Part shown: in pieces, positions 55,422 to 62,416 of the stretch | Layout of the letters: every line of letters begins with the position of its first letter | Position numbering within the stretch: position 1 is the stretch's first letter | Source of the DNA: Herbiconiux sp. VKM Ac-1786 | GTDB lineage: Bacteria; Actinomycetota; Actinomycetes; Actinomycetales; Microbacteriaceae | Direction of reading: 5' to 3' | DNA: 64,000 bases | Assembly (NCBI RefSeq): GCF_015350805.1 | Contig: NZ_JADKSG010000001.1 | Span: forward strand, 1,364,001-1,428,000 | Translations under genes and position numbers: made by a program | The notes under the pieces: generated by a model | What the model saw: only the letters and a program-made list of their open reading frames with translations | The model's database searches: none | Told to the model about the DNA's origin: nothing

Positions 55422-56443
55422 CCACCGTGAACCCGTCGAACCCCACGACCGCAGCCGCCGCCCCCGAGGTGCAGGAGCTGCCGATGGCGAAGGCGCTGAA
55501 CCTCGGCCTCGCCAAGGCGCTCGCCGACGATCCCAAGGTGCTGCTGATGGGCGAGGACATCGGCCGTCTCGGCGGCGTCTTCCGCGTCACCGAGGGCCTG
55601 CAGGCGCAGTTCGGCGCCGATCGCGTCGTCGACACCCCGCTGGCCGAGTCGGGCATCATCGGCACGGCCATCGGCCTCGCCATGCGCGGCTACCGGCCGG
55701 TCTGCGAGATCCAGTTCGACGGCTTCATCTGGCCGGGCTTCGACCAGATCACCAGCCAGCTCGCCAAGCTGACCAACCGCGGCGGCGGCGCCTTCTCGAT
55801 GCCCGTGGTCATCCGGGTGCCCTACGGCGGGCACATCGGTGCCGTCGAGCACCACCAGGAGAGCCCCGAGGCGTACTTCGCGCACACCGCCGGCCTCCGC
55901 GTGGTCAGCCCGTCGACGCCGAACGACGCCTACTGGATGATGCAGGAGGCGATCCGCTCGAACGACCCGGTGATGTTCTTCGAGCCCAAGAGCCGCTACT
56001 GGCCCAAGGGCCCGGTCGACTTCACCGGATCGGCCGCCCCGCTGCACGCCAGCCGGGTCGTGCGCGTCGGCACCGACGTGACCGTGCTCGCCCACGGCGC
56101 CATGGTCAGCGTGCTGATGCAGGCCGCCGAGATCGCCGACGCCGAGGGCATCAGCCTCGAGGTCATCGACCTGCGCTCGATCAGCCCGATCGACTACGGG
56201 CCCATCGTCGACTCGGTCACCAAGACCGGCCGCCTCGTGGTGGCGCAGGAGGCCTCGGGCTTCGTCAGCGTCGGCTCCGAGATCGCCGCGACCGTCGCCG
56301 AGCGCGCCTTCTACTCGCTGCAGGCCCCGGTGCTGCGGGTGGCGGGCTTCGACACCCCCTTCCCGCCCGCGAAGCTCGAGACCGTCTTCCTGCCCGACGC
56401 CGACCGCGTCATGGAAGCCGTCGACCGCGTGATGGCCTACTAG
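55418..56443 (+). CDS. bkdB: 2-oxoacid dehydrogenase E1 beta (branched-chain type)
   Basis: A 341-residue E1 beta partner. Start ATG 55418 overlaps the E1 alpha stop. It has LLMGEDIGRLGGVFRVTEGL, DTPLAESGIIGTAIGLA, EIQFDGFIWPGFDQI and VIRVPYGGHIGAVEHHQESPEA. The C-terminal part holds VVAQEASGFVSVGSEIAA and FDTPFPPAKLE. Forms the alpha2-beta2 heterotetramer. Confidence 0.94.
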   Translation: MTTVNPSNPTTAAAAPEVQELPMAKALNLGLAKALADDPKVLLMGEDIGRLGGVFRVTEGLQAQFGADRVVDTPLAESGIIGTAIGLAMRGYRPVCEIQFDGFIWPGFDQITSQLAKLTNRGGGAFSMPVVIRVPYGGHIGAVEHHQESPEAYFAHTAGLRVVSPSTPNDAYWMMQEAIRSNDPVMFFEPKSRYWPKGPVDFTGSAAPLHASRVVRVGTDVTVLAHGAMVSVLMQAAEIADAEGISLEVIDLRSISPIDYGPIVDSVTKTGRLVVAQEASGFVSVGSEIAATVAERAFYSLQAPVLRVAGFDTPFPPAKLETVFLPDADRVMEAVDRVMAY

Positions 56444-56479
56444 GCCACCCGCATCCGACCAGGTACGTCAGGAGAACCC

Positions 56480-57889
56480 ATGTCGTCGCAGTTCAACCTC
56501 CCCGATGTCGGCGAGGGCCTCACCGAGGCCGAGATCGTCTCGTGGAAGGTCGCCCCGGGCGACACCGTCACGGTGAACCAGGTGATCGTCGAGATCGAGA
56601 CCGCCAAGTCGCTCGTCGAGCTCCCCTCGCCGTTCGCGGGCACCGTCGAGAGCGTGCTGGTCGAGGAGGGCACGACCGTCGAGGTCGGCACGCCCATCAT
56701 CACGGTGTCGTCGGGGGCAACGCCCCCGTCGGGCTCGGCGGCGCCGGTTCAGGATGCTCCGGCAGCCCCCATCCGCGTCGTTCCCGCGGCCGACCTCACC
56801 GAGACCGAGTCGATGGTGGCCACCGCCGAGCGCACCGCCACGGCCGAGCGCACCGCCTCCGCGGAGGAGAAGCCCGGAGCCGTGCTCGTCGGCTACGGCA
56901 TCAAGGGCCACGTCGCCAGCCGCCGCTCCTCGCGCCGCAGCACGAGCGCCATCCCGGCGATCGGCGAGACCCCCGAGGGCGCCCGGCCCACCGAGCGGGT
57001 CGCCCGCGTGCAGCAGCCGATCCCGGGGCTCCCCGTGATCGCGAAGCCGCCCATCCGCAAGCTCGCGAAAGACCTCGGCGTCGACCTCAACGAGGTCACG
57101 CCCACCGGGCTGATCGGCGACATCACGCGCGACGACGTCGTGCGGCACGCCGAGCAGGCGAAGGTGTTCCACAACATCGAGACGCCGCAGTGGGCGCCCG
57201 AGCGGGAGGAGCGCATCCCCGTGAAGGGCATGCGCAAGCAGATCGCGAAGGCGATGGTGGCGAGCGCGTTCACGGCGCCGCACGTGAGCCTGTTCGTCGA
57301 CGTCGACGCCACCCGCACGATGGACTACGTCAAGCGGCTGAAGGCCTCCGCCGACTTCACGGGCGTCAAGATCTCGCCCCTCCTGATCATGGCGAAGGCC
57401 ATCATCTGGGCGGTGCAGCGCAACCCGATGGTCAACTCGGCGTTCACCGAGAAGGAGATCATCGTGCGCAACTACGTGAACCTCGGCATCGCCGCGGCCA
57501 CGCCGCGCGGCCTGATCGTGCCGAACATCAAGGACGCGCAGGACATGTCGATGCGCACCCTCGCCGAGTCGCTCGAGCAGCTCACGCTGACCGCCCGCGA
57601 GGGGCGCACCTCCCCCGCCGACATGGCCGACGGCACCATCACCATCACGAACATCGGCGTCTTCGGCATGGACACGGGCACCCCCATCCTGAACCCGGGC
57701 GAGGTCGGGATCGTGGCCCTCGGCACCATCAAGCAGCGCCCCTGGGTCGTCGACGGCGAGGTGCGCCCGCGCTTCGTCACCACCGTGGGTGCGAGCTTCG
57801 ACCACCGCGTGGTCGACGGCGACGTGGCCAGCCGTTTCGTGGCCGACGTGGCCTCGATCCTCGAGGAGCCGGCGCTGCTGCTCGACTGA
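56480..57889 (+). CDS. bkdC: 2-oxoacid dehydrogenase E2, lipoyl acyltransferase
   Basis: A 469-residue E2. One N-terminal lipoyl domain (about 1-78) with the lipoylated lysine in [11 protein letters not shown], an Ala/Thr linker, an E3/E1-binding domain (about 188-225: [21 protein letters not shown]) and the catalytic domain with HRVVDG ([13 protein letters not shown]). AGGAGAAC ribosome site. No E3 (lpd) gene follows, so E3 must come from elsewhere. Confidence 0.95.
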   Translation: MSSQFNLPDVGEGLTEAEIVSWKVAPGDTVTVNQVIVEIETAKSLVELPSPFAGTVESVLVEEGTTVEVGTPIITVSSGATPPSGSAAPVQDAPAAPIRVVPAADLTETESMVATAERTATAERTASAEEKPGAVLVGYGIKGHVASRRSSRRSTSAIPAIGETPEGARPTERVARVQQPIPGLPVIAKPPIRKLAKDLGVDLNEVTPTGLIGDITRDDVVRHAEQAKVFHNIETPQWAPEREERIPVKGMRKQIAKAMVASAFTAPHVSLFVDVDATRTMDYVKRLKASADFTGVKISPLLIMAKAIIWAVQRNPMVNSAFTEKEIIVRNYVNLGIAAATPRGLIVPNIKDAQDMSMRTLAESLEQLTLTAREGRTSPADMADGTITITNIGVFGMDTGTPILNPGEVGIVALGTIKQRPWVVDGEVRPRFVTTVGASFDHRVVDGDVASRFVADVASILEEPALLLD

Positions 57890-57930
57890 CCCGGTGCGCT
57901 GCGCCGCCTGCTGCACCGCGTGCTGATTTG

Positions 57931-57953
57931 CTATTGATAATCACTATCAATAG
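57931..57953. promoter_or_regulatory. Candidate Zur operator before znuA
   Basis: CTATTGATA-ATCAC-TATCAATAG is a perfect 9-bp inverted repeat in a short A+T-rich stretch. Sequence and size resemble Zur/Fur-family boxes (TGATAATNNNTATCA type). It overlaps the znuA promoter (TTGCTA, 17 nt, TAGTCT), so bound Zur would block transcription. Confidence 0.75.
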
Positions 57954-57956
57954 TCT
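57951..57956 (+). promoter_or_regulatory. -10 element TAGTCT for znuA
   Basis: TTGCTA (57928-57933), 17 nt, TAGTCT, then GGTCGC and GTG 57963. The spacing implies a leaderless transcript beginning at the start codon. Confidence 0.55.
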
Positions 57957-57962
57957 GGTCGC

Positions 57963-58880
57963 GTGACCTCCCGACTCCTTCCTGTCCTCGCGTCCTCCGC
58001 GGTGCTCGCCCTCGGCCTGGCCGGATGCTCGTCCGGCTCGTCGGCCGACACCACCGCCGCACCCTCCGACGGCATCAGCATCGTCGCCTCCACCAACGTC
58101 TACGGCAGCATCGCCGAGGCCGTGGCCGGCGACGCCGCCACGGTGACGTCGATCATCGACAGCCCCGACAAAGACCCGCACGAGTACCAGGCCGACGGCC
58201 AGAACCAGCTCTCGCTCTCGAAGGCGCAGCTCGTGATCGAGAACGGCGGCGGCTACGACGACTTCATCGACACGATGCTCTCGGCCGCCGACAACTCCGG
58301 CGCCACGGTGCTGAACGTCACCGACATCTCGGGCTACGACACCGAGCCGGCGGAGGGCGAGTTCAACGAGCACCTCTGGTACGACTTCCCCACGATGCAG
58401 AAGCTGGTCGATCAGCTGGTCACCGAGCTGAGCGCGCTCGACGAGGGAAGCGCATCCGACTTCTCGGCCAACGGCGAGAAGCTCAAGGATCAGCTGACGA
58501 CCCTCGAAAGCGGCGAGGCCGAGCTCGCCTCGGCCCATCAGGGCGCCGGGGTGGCGATCACCGAGCCCGTGCCGCTGTACCTGCTCGACGCCGCCGGGCT
58601 CGACAACAAGACGCCCGACGAGTTCAGCGAGGCCATCGAGGAGGACACCGACGTGCCGCCCCTGGTGCTGAACGAGACCCTCGCACTGTTCGACGACAAG
58701 AGCGTCGACGTGCTGGTCTACAACGCGCAGACCGGCGGCCCGCAGACCGATGCGGTGCTCGAGGCCGCGGAGAAGAACGGCATCCCCGCGGTGCCGGTCA
58801 CCGAGACCCTCCCCGACGGTGTCGACTACGTCGAGTGGATGACGGCGAACCTGAAGGCGGTGTCCGACGCCCTCGGCTAG
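57963..58880 (+). CDS. znuA: Zinc ABC transporter substrate-binding lipoprotein (ZnuA-like)
   Basis: A 305-residue solute-binding protein. The lipobox is LGLAGCSS with Cys near 21. Metal-ligand motifs of cluster A-I proteins are seen: DPHEYQ (His) and EHLWYDFPT (His). It lacks the His-rich loop of proteobacterial ZnuA. Zinc rather than manganese is inferred from the Zur-like box and the zur gene in the operon. First gene of znuA-znuC-znuB-zur. Confidence 0.92.
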   Translation: MTSRLLPVLASSAVLALGLAGCSSGSSADTTAAPSDGISIVASTNVYGSIAEAVAGDAATVTSIIDSPDKDPHEYQADGQNQLSLSKAQLVIENGGGYDDFIDTMLSAADNSGATVLNVTDISGYDTEPAEGEFNEHLWYDFPTMQKLVDQLVTELSALDEGSASDFSANGEKLKDQLTTLESGEAELASAHQGAGVAITEPVPLYLLDAAGLDNKTPDEFSEAIEEDTDVPPLVLNETLALFDDKSVDVLVYNAQTGGPQTDAVLEAAEKNGIPAVPVTETLPDGVDYVEWMTANLKAVSDALG

Positions 58881-58898
58881 GCCCCGCGCCCGCGGCAG

Positions 58899-58904
58899 TA
58901 GGGT
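58899..58904 (+). promoter_or_regulatory. -10-like TAGGGT before znuC
   Basis: TAGGGT, then GTCAAG (6 nt), then GTG 58911. It may give an extra leaderless transcript for znuC; alternatively AAG before GTG serves as a weak ribosome site. Confidence 0.4.
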
Positions 58905-58910
58905 GTCAAG

Positions 58911-59765
58911 GTGACCGACCCGGTGCTGACCCTGCGCGACGCGAGCCTCGCGTTCGGGCCCCGCACCCTCTGGTCGGGGCTCGATCTCGACGTGCAGCCG
59001 GGCGAGTTCATCGCGGTGCTCGGCTCGAACGGTTCGGGCAAGTCCAGCCTGCTCAAGGTCATCCTCGGACAGCAGCGGCTGAGCGGTGGCTCGGTGTCGT
59101 TCCTCGGGGCACCCGGCAAGCGCGGCGACCGCCGAATCGGCTACGTGCCGCAGCAGAAGCTCGCCGACGACGGCACCCCGCTGCGCGCCCGCGACCTCGT
59201 GGCCCTCGGGCTGTCGGGACACCGCTGGGGCGTGCCGCTGCCCTCGGCCGCCCGTCGCCGCGAGGTGGACGCCCTGCTGGAGGCCGTCGGGGCCACGGAC
59301 TACGCGAACGTCGGCGTCGGCACCCTCTCGGGCGGCGAGCAGCAGCGCGTGCGGATCGGCCAGGCGCTCGCCGGGGAGCCCCGGCTGCTGCTCTGCGACG
59401 AGCCACTGCTCTCGCTCGACCTCACGCACCAGCGCGCGGTCAGCGAGCTGATCGATCGGCAGCGGCGCGAGCGCGACTTCGGGGTGCTCTTCGTCACCCA
59501 CGACATCAACCCGATCCTCGACATGGTCGACCGGGTGCTGTACCTGGCCGGCGGCGGCTTCCGGATCGGGACGCCGGAGGAGGTGCTGCGCTCGGAGGTG
59601 CTGAGCGAGCTCTACGGCTCGCGGGTCGACGTGATCCGCACGCACGGACGGGTGATCGTCGTCGGTACGCCCGACGGGGCCCACGGGCATCCGGACGACC
59701 AGCTCGCCCACCACGACGACCACGACCACCGGCCCTCCCCCGGGCTGCTGGGAGGGCTGCCGTGA
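58911..59765 (+). CDS. znuC: Zinc ABC transporter ATP-binding protein
   Basis: A 284-residue ATPase. Walker A GSNGSGKSSLLK, Q-loop YVPQQKL, signature LSGGEQQR and Walker B LLLCDEPLLSLD are present. The tail is His/Asp-rich (HGHPDDQLAHHDDHDHR), a likely metal-sensing or storage element. Overlaps znuB by 4 nt. Confidence 0.95.
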   Translation: MTDPVLTLRDASLAFGPRTLWSGLDLDVQPGEFIAVLGSNGSGKSSLLKVILGQQRLSGGSVSFLGAPGKRGDRRIGYVPQQKLADDGTPLRARDLVALGLSGHRWGVPLPSAARRREVDALLEAVGATDYANVGVGTLSGGEQQRVRIGQALAGEPRLLLCDEPLLSLDLTHQRAVSELIDRQRRERDFGVLFVTHDINPILDMVDRVLYLAGGGFRIGTPEEVLRSEVLSELYGSRVDVIRTHGRVIVVGTPDGAHGHPDDQLAHHDDHDHRPSPGLLGGLP

Positions 59766-60649
59766 ACGGCGACATCTGGTCGGAGGTCTTCAACTTCGCG
59801 AACTACGGCGAGCTCGTGGTGCTGCTGCGCAACTCGATCATCGCGGGCGCCGTGCTCGGGATCGTGGGCGGCCTGATCGGCGTCTTCGTGATGTCGCGCG
59901 ACATGGCGTTCGCCGTGCACGGCATCAGCGAGCTCTCGTTCGCCGGAGCCGCGGCGGGGCTGCTGTTCGGCATTGGGGTCGTGGAGGGCTCGATCATCGG
60001 GTCGCTGATCGCCTCGCTGATCATCGGGCTGCTCGGCTCACGGGCTCGCGACCGCAACTCGATCATCGCGGTTCTGATGCCGTTCGGGCTGGGGCTCGGC
60101 ATCCTCTGCCTCTCGCTCTACCCCGGCAGGTCGGCGAACAAGTTCGGGCTGCTCACCGGGCAGATCGTGGCGGTCGACGACCCGCGGCTGAACTCGCTGA
60201 TCGCCATCTCGATCGTGGTCGTGCTCGGGCTGCTGCTCGTCTGGCGACCGCTCACCTTCGCCAGCGCCGACGCCGACGTGGCCTCGGCGCGGGGCGTGCC
60301 GGTGCGCGGGCTGTCGATCGTCTTCATGCTGCTGCTCGGGCTCGCCGTCGCGGTCTCGGTGCAGATCGTCGGCTCGCTGCTGGTGCTCTCGATCCTCGTC
60401 ACACCGGCCGCCGCCGCGCTGCGGCTGTCGTCGTCGCCCGTCGTGGTGCCGCTGCTCAGCACCCTGTTCGCCGTGCTCTCGCTGGTGGGCGGGATCATGC
60501 TCGCACTCGGCGCCTCCGTGCCGATCAGCCCCTACGTCACGACGATCTCGTTCACGATCTACCTGATCTGCCGCCTGGTGTCCTGGCGGCGCCGACGTCG
60601 GGGCCTGTCGGGGCGGGTACCGTTGACGACGAGGACGGTGATGCAGTGA
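59762..60649 (+). CDS. znuB: Zinc ABC transporter permease
   Basis: A 295-residue permease with eight to nine helices, GTG start overlapping znuC. Typical ABC-3 stretches are NSIIAGAVLGIVGGLIGVFVMSRDMAF, HGISELSFAGAA and VQIVGSLLVLSILVTPAAAA. The basic tail overlaps the zur start. Confidence 0.95.
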   Translation: MNGDIWSEVFNFANYGELVVLLRNSIIAGAVLGIVGGLIGVFVMSRDMAFAVHGISELSFAGAAAGLLFGIGVVEGSIIGSLIASLIIGLLGSRARDRNSIIAVLMPFGLGLGILCLSLYPGRSANKFGLLTGQIVAVDDPRLNSLIAISIVVVLGLLLVWRPLTFASADADVASARGVPVRGLSIVFMLLLGLAVAVSVQIVGSLLVLSILVTPAAAALRLSSSPVVVPLLSTLFAVLSLVGGIMLALGASVPISPYVTTISFTIYLICRLVSWRRRRRGLSGRVPLTTRTVMQ

Positions 60650-61032
60650 AGAGGAACACCTGGCAGCGCGAAGCGGTGCGCAGCGCCCTGGGAACCCAGA
60701 TGGGCTTCGTCAGCGCGCAGAGCCTGCACTCCTCGTTGAAGAACTCGGGCTCGCAGATCGGTCTTGCGACCGTCTACCGGGCGCTCTCCGATCTCGCCCA
60801 GGAGGGCGAGGCCGACTCGCTGCAGTCGCCCGAGGGCGAGGCGCTCTACCGCGCCTGCTCGCTGGCGCACCACCACCACCTGATCTGCCGCAGCTGCGGT
60901 CTCACGGTCGAGATCGAGGCCGACGAGGTCGAGTCGTGGGCGCAGCGCACGGCGACCCTGCACGGCTTCAGCCGGCCCGAGCACGTCGTCGACATCTTCG
61001 GCTTCTGCTCGGCCTGCGTGCCCACCCCCTGA
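60646..61032 (+). CDS. zur: Fur family regulator, likely Zur
   Basis: A 128-residue metalloregulator. GTG 60646 overlaps znuB. The winged helix (NTWQREAVRSALG, QIGLATVYRALSDL) is followed by the metal-binding hinge and dimer domain with CSLAHHHHLICRSCG and FCSACVP: the paired Cys bind structural zinc and His the regulatory zinc. Genomic position with znuABC makes Zur the best call over Fur or PerR. Confidence 0.92.
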   Translation: MKRNTWQREAVRSALGTQMGFVSAQSLHSSLKNSGSQIGLATVYRALSDLAQEGEADSLQSPEGEALYRACSLAHHHHLICRSCGLTVEIEADEVESWAQRTATLHGFSRPEHVVDIFGFCSACVPTP

Positions 61033-61061
61033 CCGCTTCCCGCGCCCGGCGGGCGATGGTG

Positions 61062-61178
61062 TAAGCTAGCGAGGTTGGGTGGAATCCTCCGCCCTCTGCG
61101 GGCCCGTCATGAGTCGGGCCTGTCGACAAGTCATCTTGGGTGAGACGCTCGTCTCACGGTAACCAAATGGAGGAAGCA
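61062..61178 (+). ncRNA. Structured leader of rpmB operon, three hairpins
   Basis: A TAAGCT -10 (61062-61067) would start RNA near 61074. The about 105-nt leader contains three perfect or G-U-paired hairpins in a row: GGGTGGA-ATCC-TCCGCCC (61077-61094), GGCCCG-N8-CGGGCC (61101-61120) and GTGAGAC-GCTC-GTCTCAC (61140-61157), the last 11 nt before the GGAGGA ribosome site. This density suggests a cis-regulatory RNA, perhaps for ribosomal-protein feedback. No known class was recognised. Confidence 0.5.
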
Positions 61179-61415
61179 ATGGCAGCAGTCTGCCAGGTGA
61201 CAGGAGCCGTTCCCGGCTTCGGTCACAACATCTCGCACTCGCACCGGCGAACGAATCGCCGCTTCGACCCGAACGTGCAGAAGAAGAAGTACTACGTGCC
61301 CTCGCTTCGCCGTAACGTCACGCTGACCCTGTCGGCGAAGGGCATCAAGGTCATCGATGCTCGTGGAATCGAGTCGGTCGTCAAGGACCTCCTCGCTCGT
61401 GGGGAGAAGATCTAA
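61179..61415 (+). CDS. rpmB: Ribosomal protein bL28, zinc-independent form
   Basis: A 78-residue large-subunit protein. Start ATG 61179 follows GGAGGAAGCA and gives [34 protein letters not shown] when read on. Only one Cys is present instead of the two CxxC pairs of the zinc form. It overlaps rpmG by one base. Confidence 0.97.
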   Translation: MAAVCQVTGAVPGFGHNISHSHRRTNRRFDPNVQKKKYYVPSLRRNVTLTLSAKGIKVIDARGIESVVKDLLARGEKI

Positions 61416-61582
61416 TGGCAAAGCAGCAGGACGTCCGTCCCATCATCAAGCTCCGCTCGACGGCGGGCACCGGTTACACCTACGTGACCAAGAAGAACCG
61501 TCGCAACGACCCCGACCGTCTCGTGCTGAAGAAGTACGACCCGGTCATCCGTAAGCACGTCGACTTCCGAGAGGAGCGGTAA
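61415..61582 (+). CDS. rpmG: Ribosomal protein bL33, Cys-free form
   Basis: A 55-residue protein, shorter than usual list cut-offs. It reads [20 protein letters not shown] and continues with [16 protein letters not shown] to HVDFREER. No Cys, so it is the zinc-independent form. Its ATG shares a base with the rpmB stop. Confidence 0.98.
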   Translation: MAKQQDVRPIIKLRSTAGTGYTYVTKKNRRNDPDRLVLKKYDPVIRKHVDFREER

Positions 61583-61586
61583 ACAC

Positions 61587-61892
61587 ATGGCTAAGAAGAG
61601 CAAGATCGCCAAGAACGAGCAGCGCAAGGTCATCGTGGAGCGGTACGCCGCGAAGCGCCTCGAGCTGAAGAAGGCCCTCGTCAGCCCCACGTCCACCGAC
61701 GAGGAGCGCGAGACCGCCCGCCTGGGGCTGCAGAAGCTCCCCCGCAACGCCTCGCCGATCCGCGTGCGCAACCGCGACGCCGTCGACGGCCGTCCCCGCG
61801 GAAACCTCTCCAAGTTCGGCATCAGCCGTGTCCGCTTCCGCGACATGGCTCACCGGGGCGAATTGCCGGGCATTACGAAGTCCAGCTGGTAA
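61587..61892 (+). CDS. rpsN: Ribosomal protein uS14, long zinc-independent form
   Basis: A 101-residue small-subunit protein, the long form without the CxxC pairs of the 61-residue zinc form. It holds [25 protein letters not shown] and ends [11 protein letters not shown]. It starts 4 nt after rpmG. Confidence 0.97.
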   Translation: MAKKSKIAKNEQRKVIVERYAAKRLELKKALVSPTSTDEERETARLGLQKLPRNASPIRVRNRDAVDGRPRGNLSKFGISRVRFRDMAHRGELPGITKSSW

Positions 61893-61995
61893 ATTACCCA
61901 CGGTCGTACCGACCAACCGAACTGGCCCTGTGGCCGGGACCGTTCCACTGAAAAAGCTACCCAGGTAGCGAAGAGGTCCGAGGAGGACACCTTAA

Positions 61996-62283
61996 ATGGC
62001 TGACAAGTCACTCAACAAGACCGAGCTCGTCGCAGCCGTCGCCGCCGCTTCCGGCCAGACGCAGGCTTCCGTCAACGAGGTGCTCGACGCTCTCTTCTCG
62101 ACGCTGGCCGACTCGGTCGCCTCGGGCACCAAGGTCACGATCCCGGGCTGGCTCGCCGTCGAGCGCACCTCGCGCGCCGCTCGCACCGGCCGCAACCCGC
62201 AGACCGGCGCCACCATCGAGATCCCGGCCGGTCACTCGGTCAAGATCTCGGCCGGTTCGAAGCTGAAGGCTGCTGCCAAGTAG
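61996..62283 (+). CDS. hup: HU family DNA-binding protein
   Basis: A 95-residue nucleoid protein that bends DNA. The helical N-half (LNKTELVAAVAAASGQTQASVNEVLDAL) and the beta-arm with RTGRNPQTGATIEIPAG are typical. It has no Lys/Ala-rich tail, so it is the short HupA type, not mycobacterial HupB. GAGGAGGA ribosome site upstream. Confidence 0.97.
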   Translation: MADKSLNKTELVAAVAAASGQTQASVNEVLDALFSTLADSVASGTKVTIPGWLAVERTSRAARTGRNPQTGATIEIPAGHSVKISAGSKLKAAAK

Positions 62284-62302
62284 TCGCTTCACCACCAGCT
62301 CA

Positions 62303-62332
62303 GAAGGGCGACGGCTTCGGCCGTCGCCCTTC
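62303..62332 (+). terminator. Terminator after hup
   Basis: A perfect 13-bp stem (GAAGGGCGACGGC / GCCGTCGCCCTTC) with TTCG loop, 20 nt after the stop. No T tract; the strength of the stem supports termination. Confidence 0.75.
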
Positions 62333-62404
62333 CGCTGTTAACGGCCCTGCTGGCAACGGCCCCGCGGTTGCCGCCGTTCCGGCAAAGGCCCAGGCCGACG
62401 CGCG

Positions 62405-62410
62405 TACAGT
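62405..62410 (+). promoter_or_regulatory. -10 element TACAGT for CopD/CtaG gene
   Basis: TACAGT, GGACGG (6 nt), GTG 62417. Leaderless start inferred; the spacer is identical to that of the aminotransferase-bkd promoter. Confidence 0.55.
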
Positions 62411-62416
62411 GGACGG

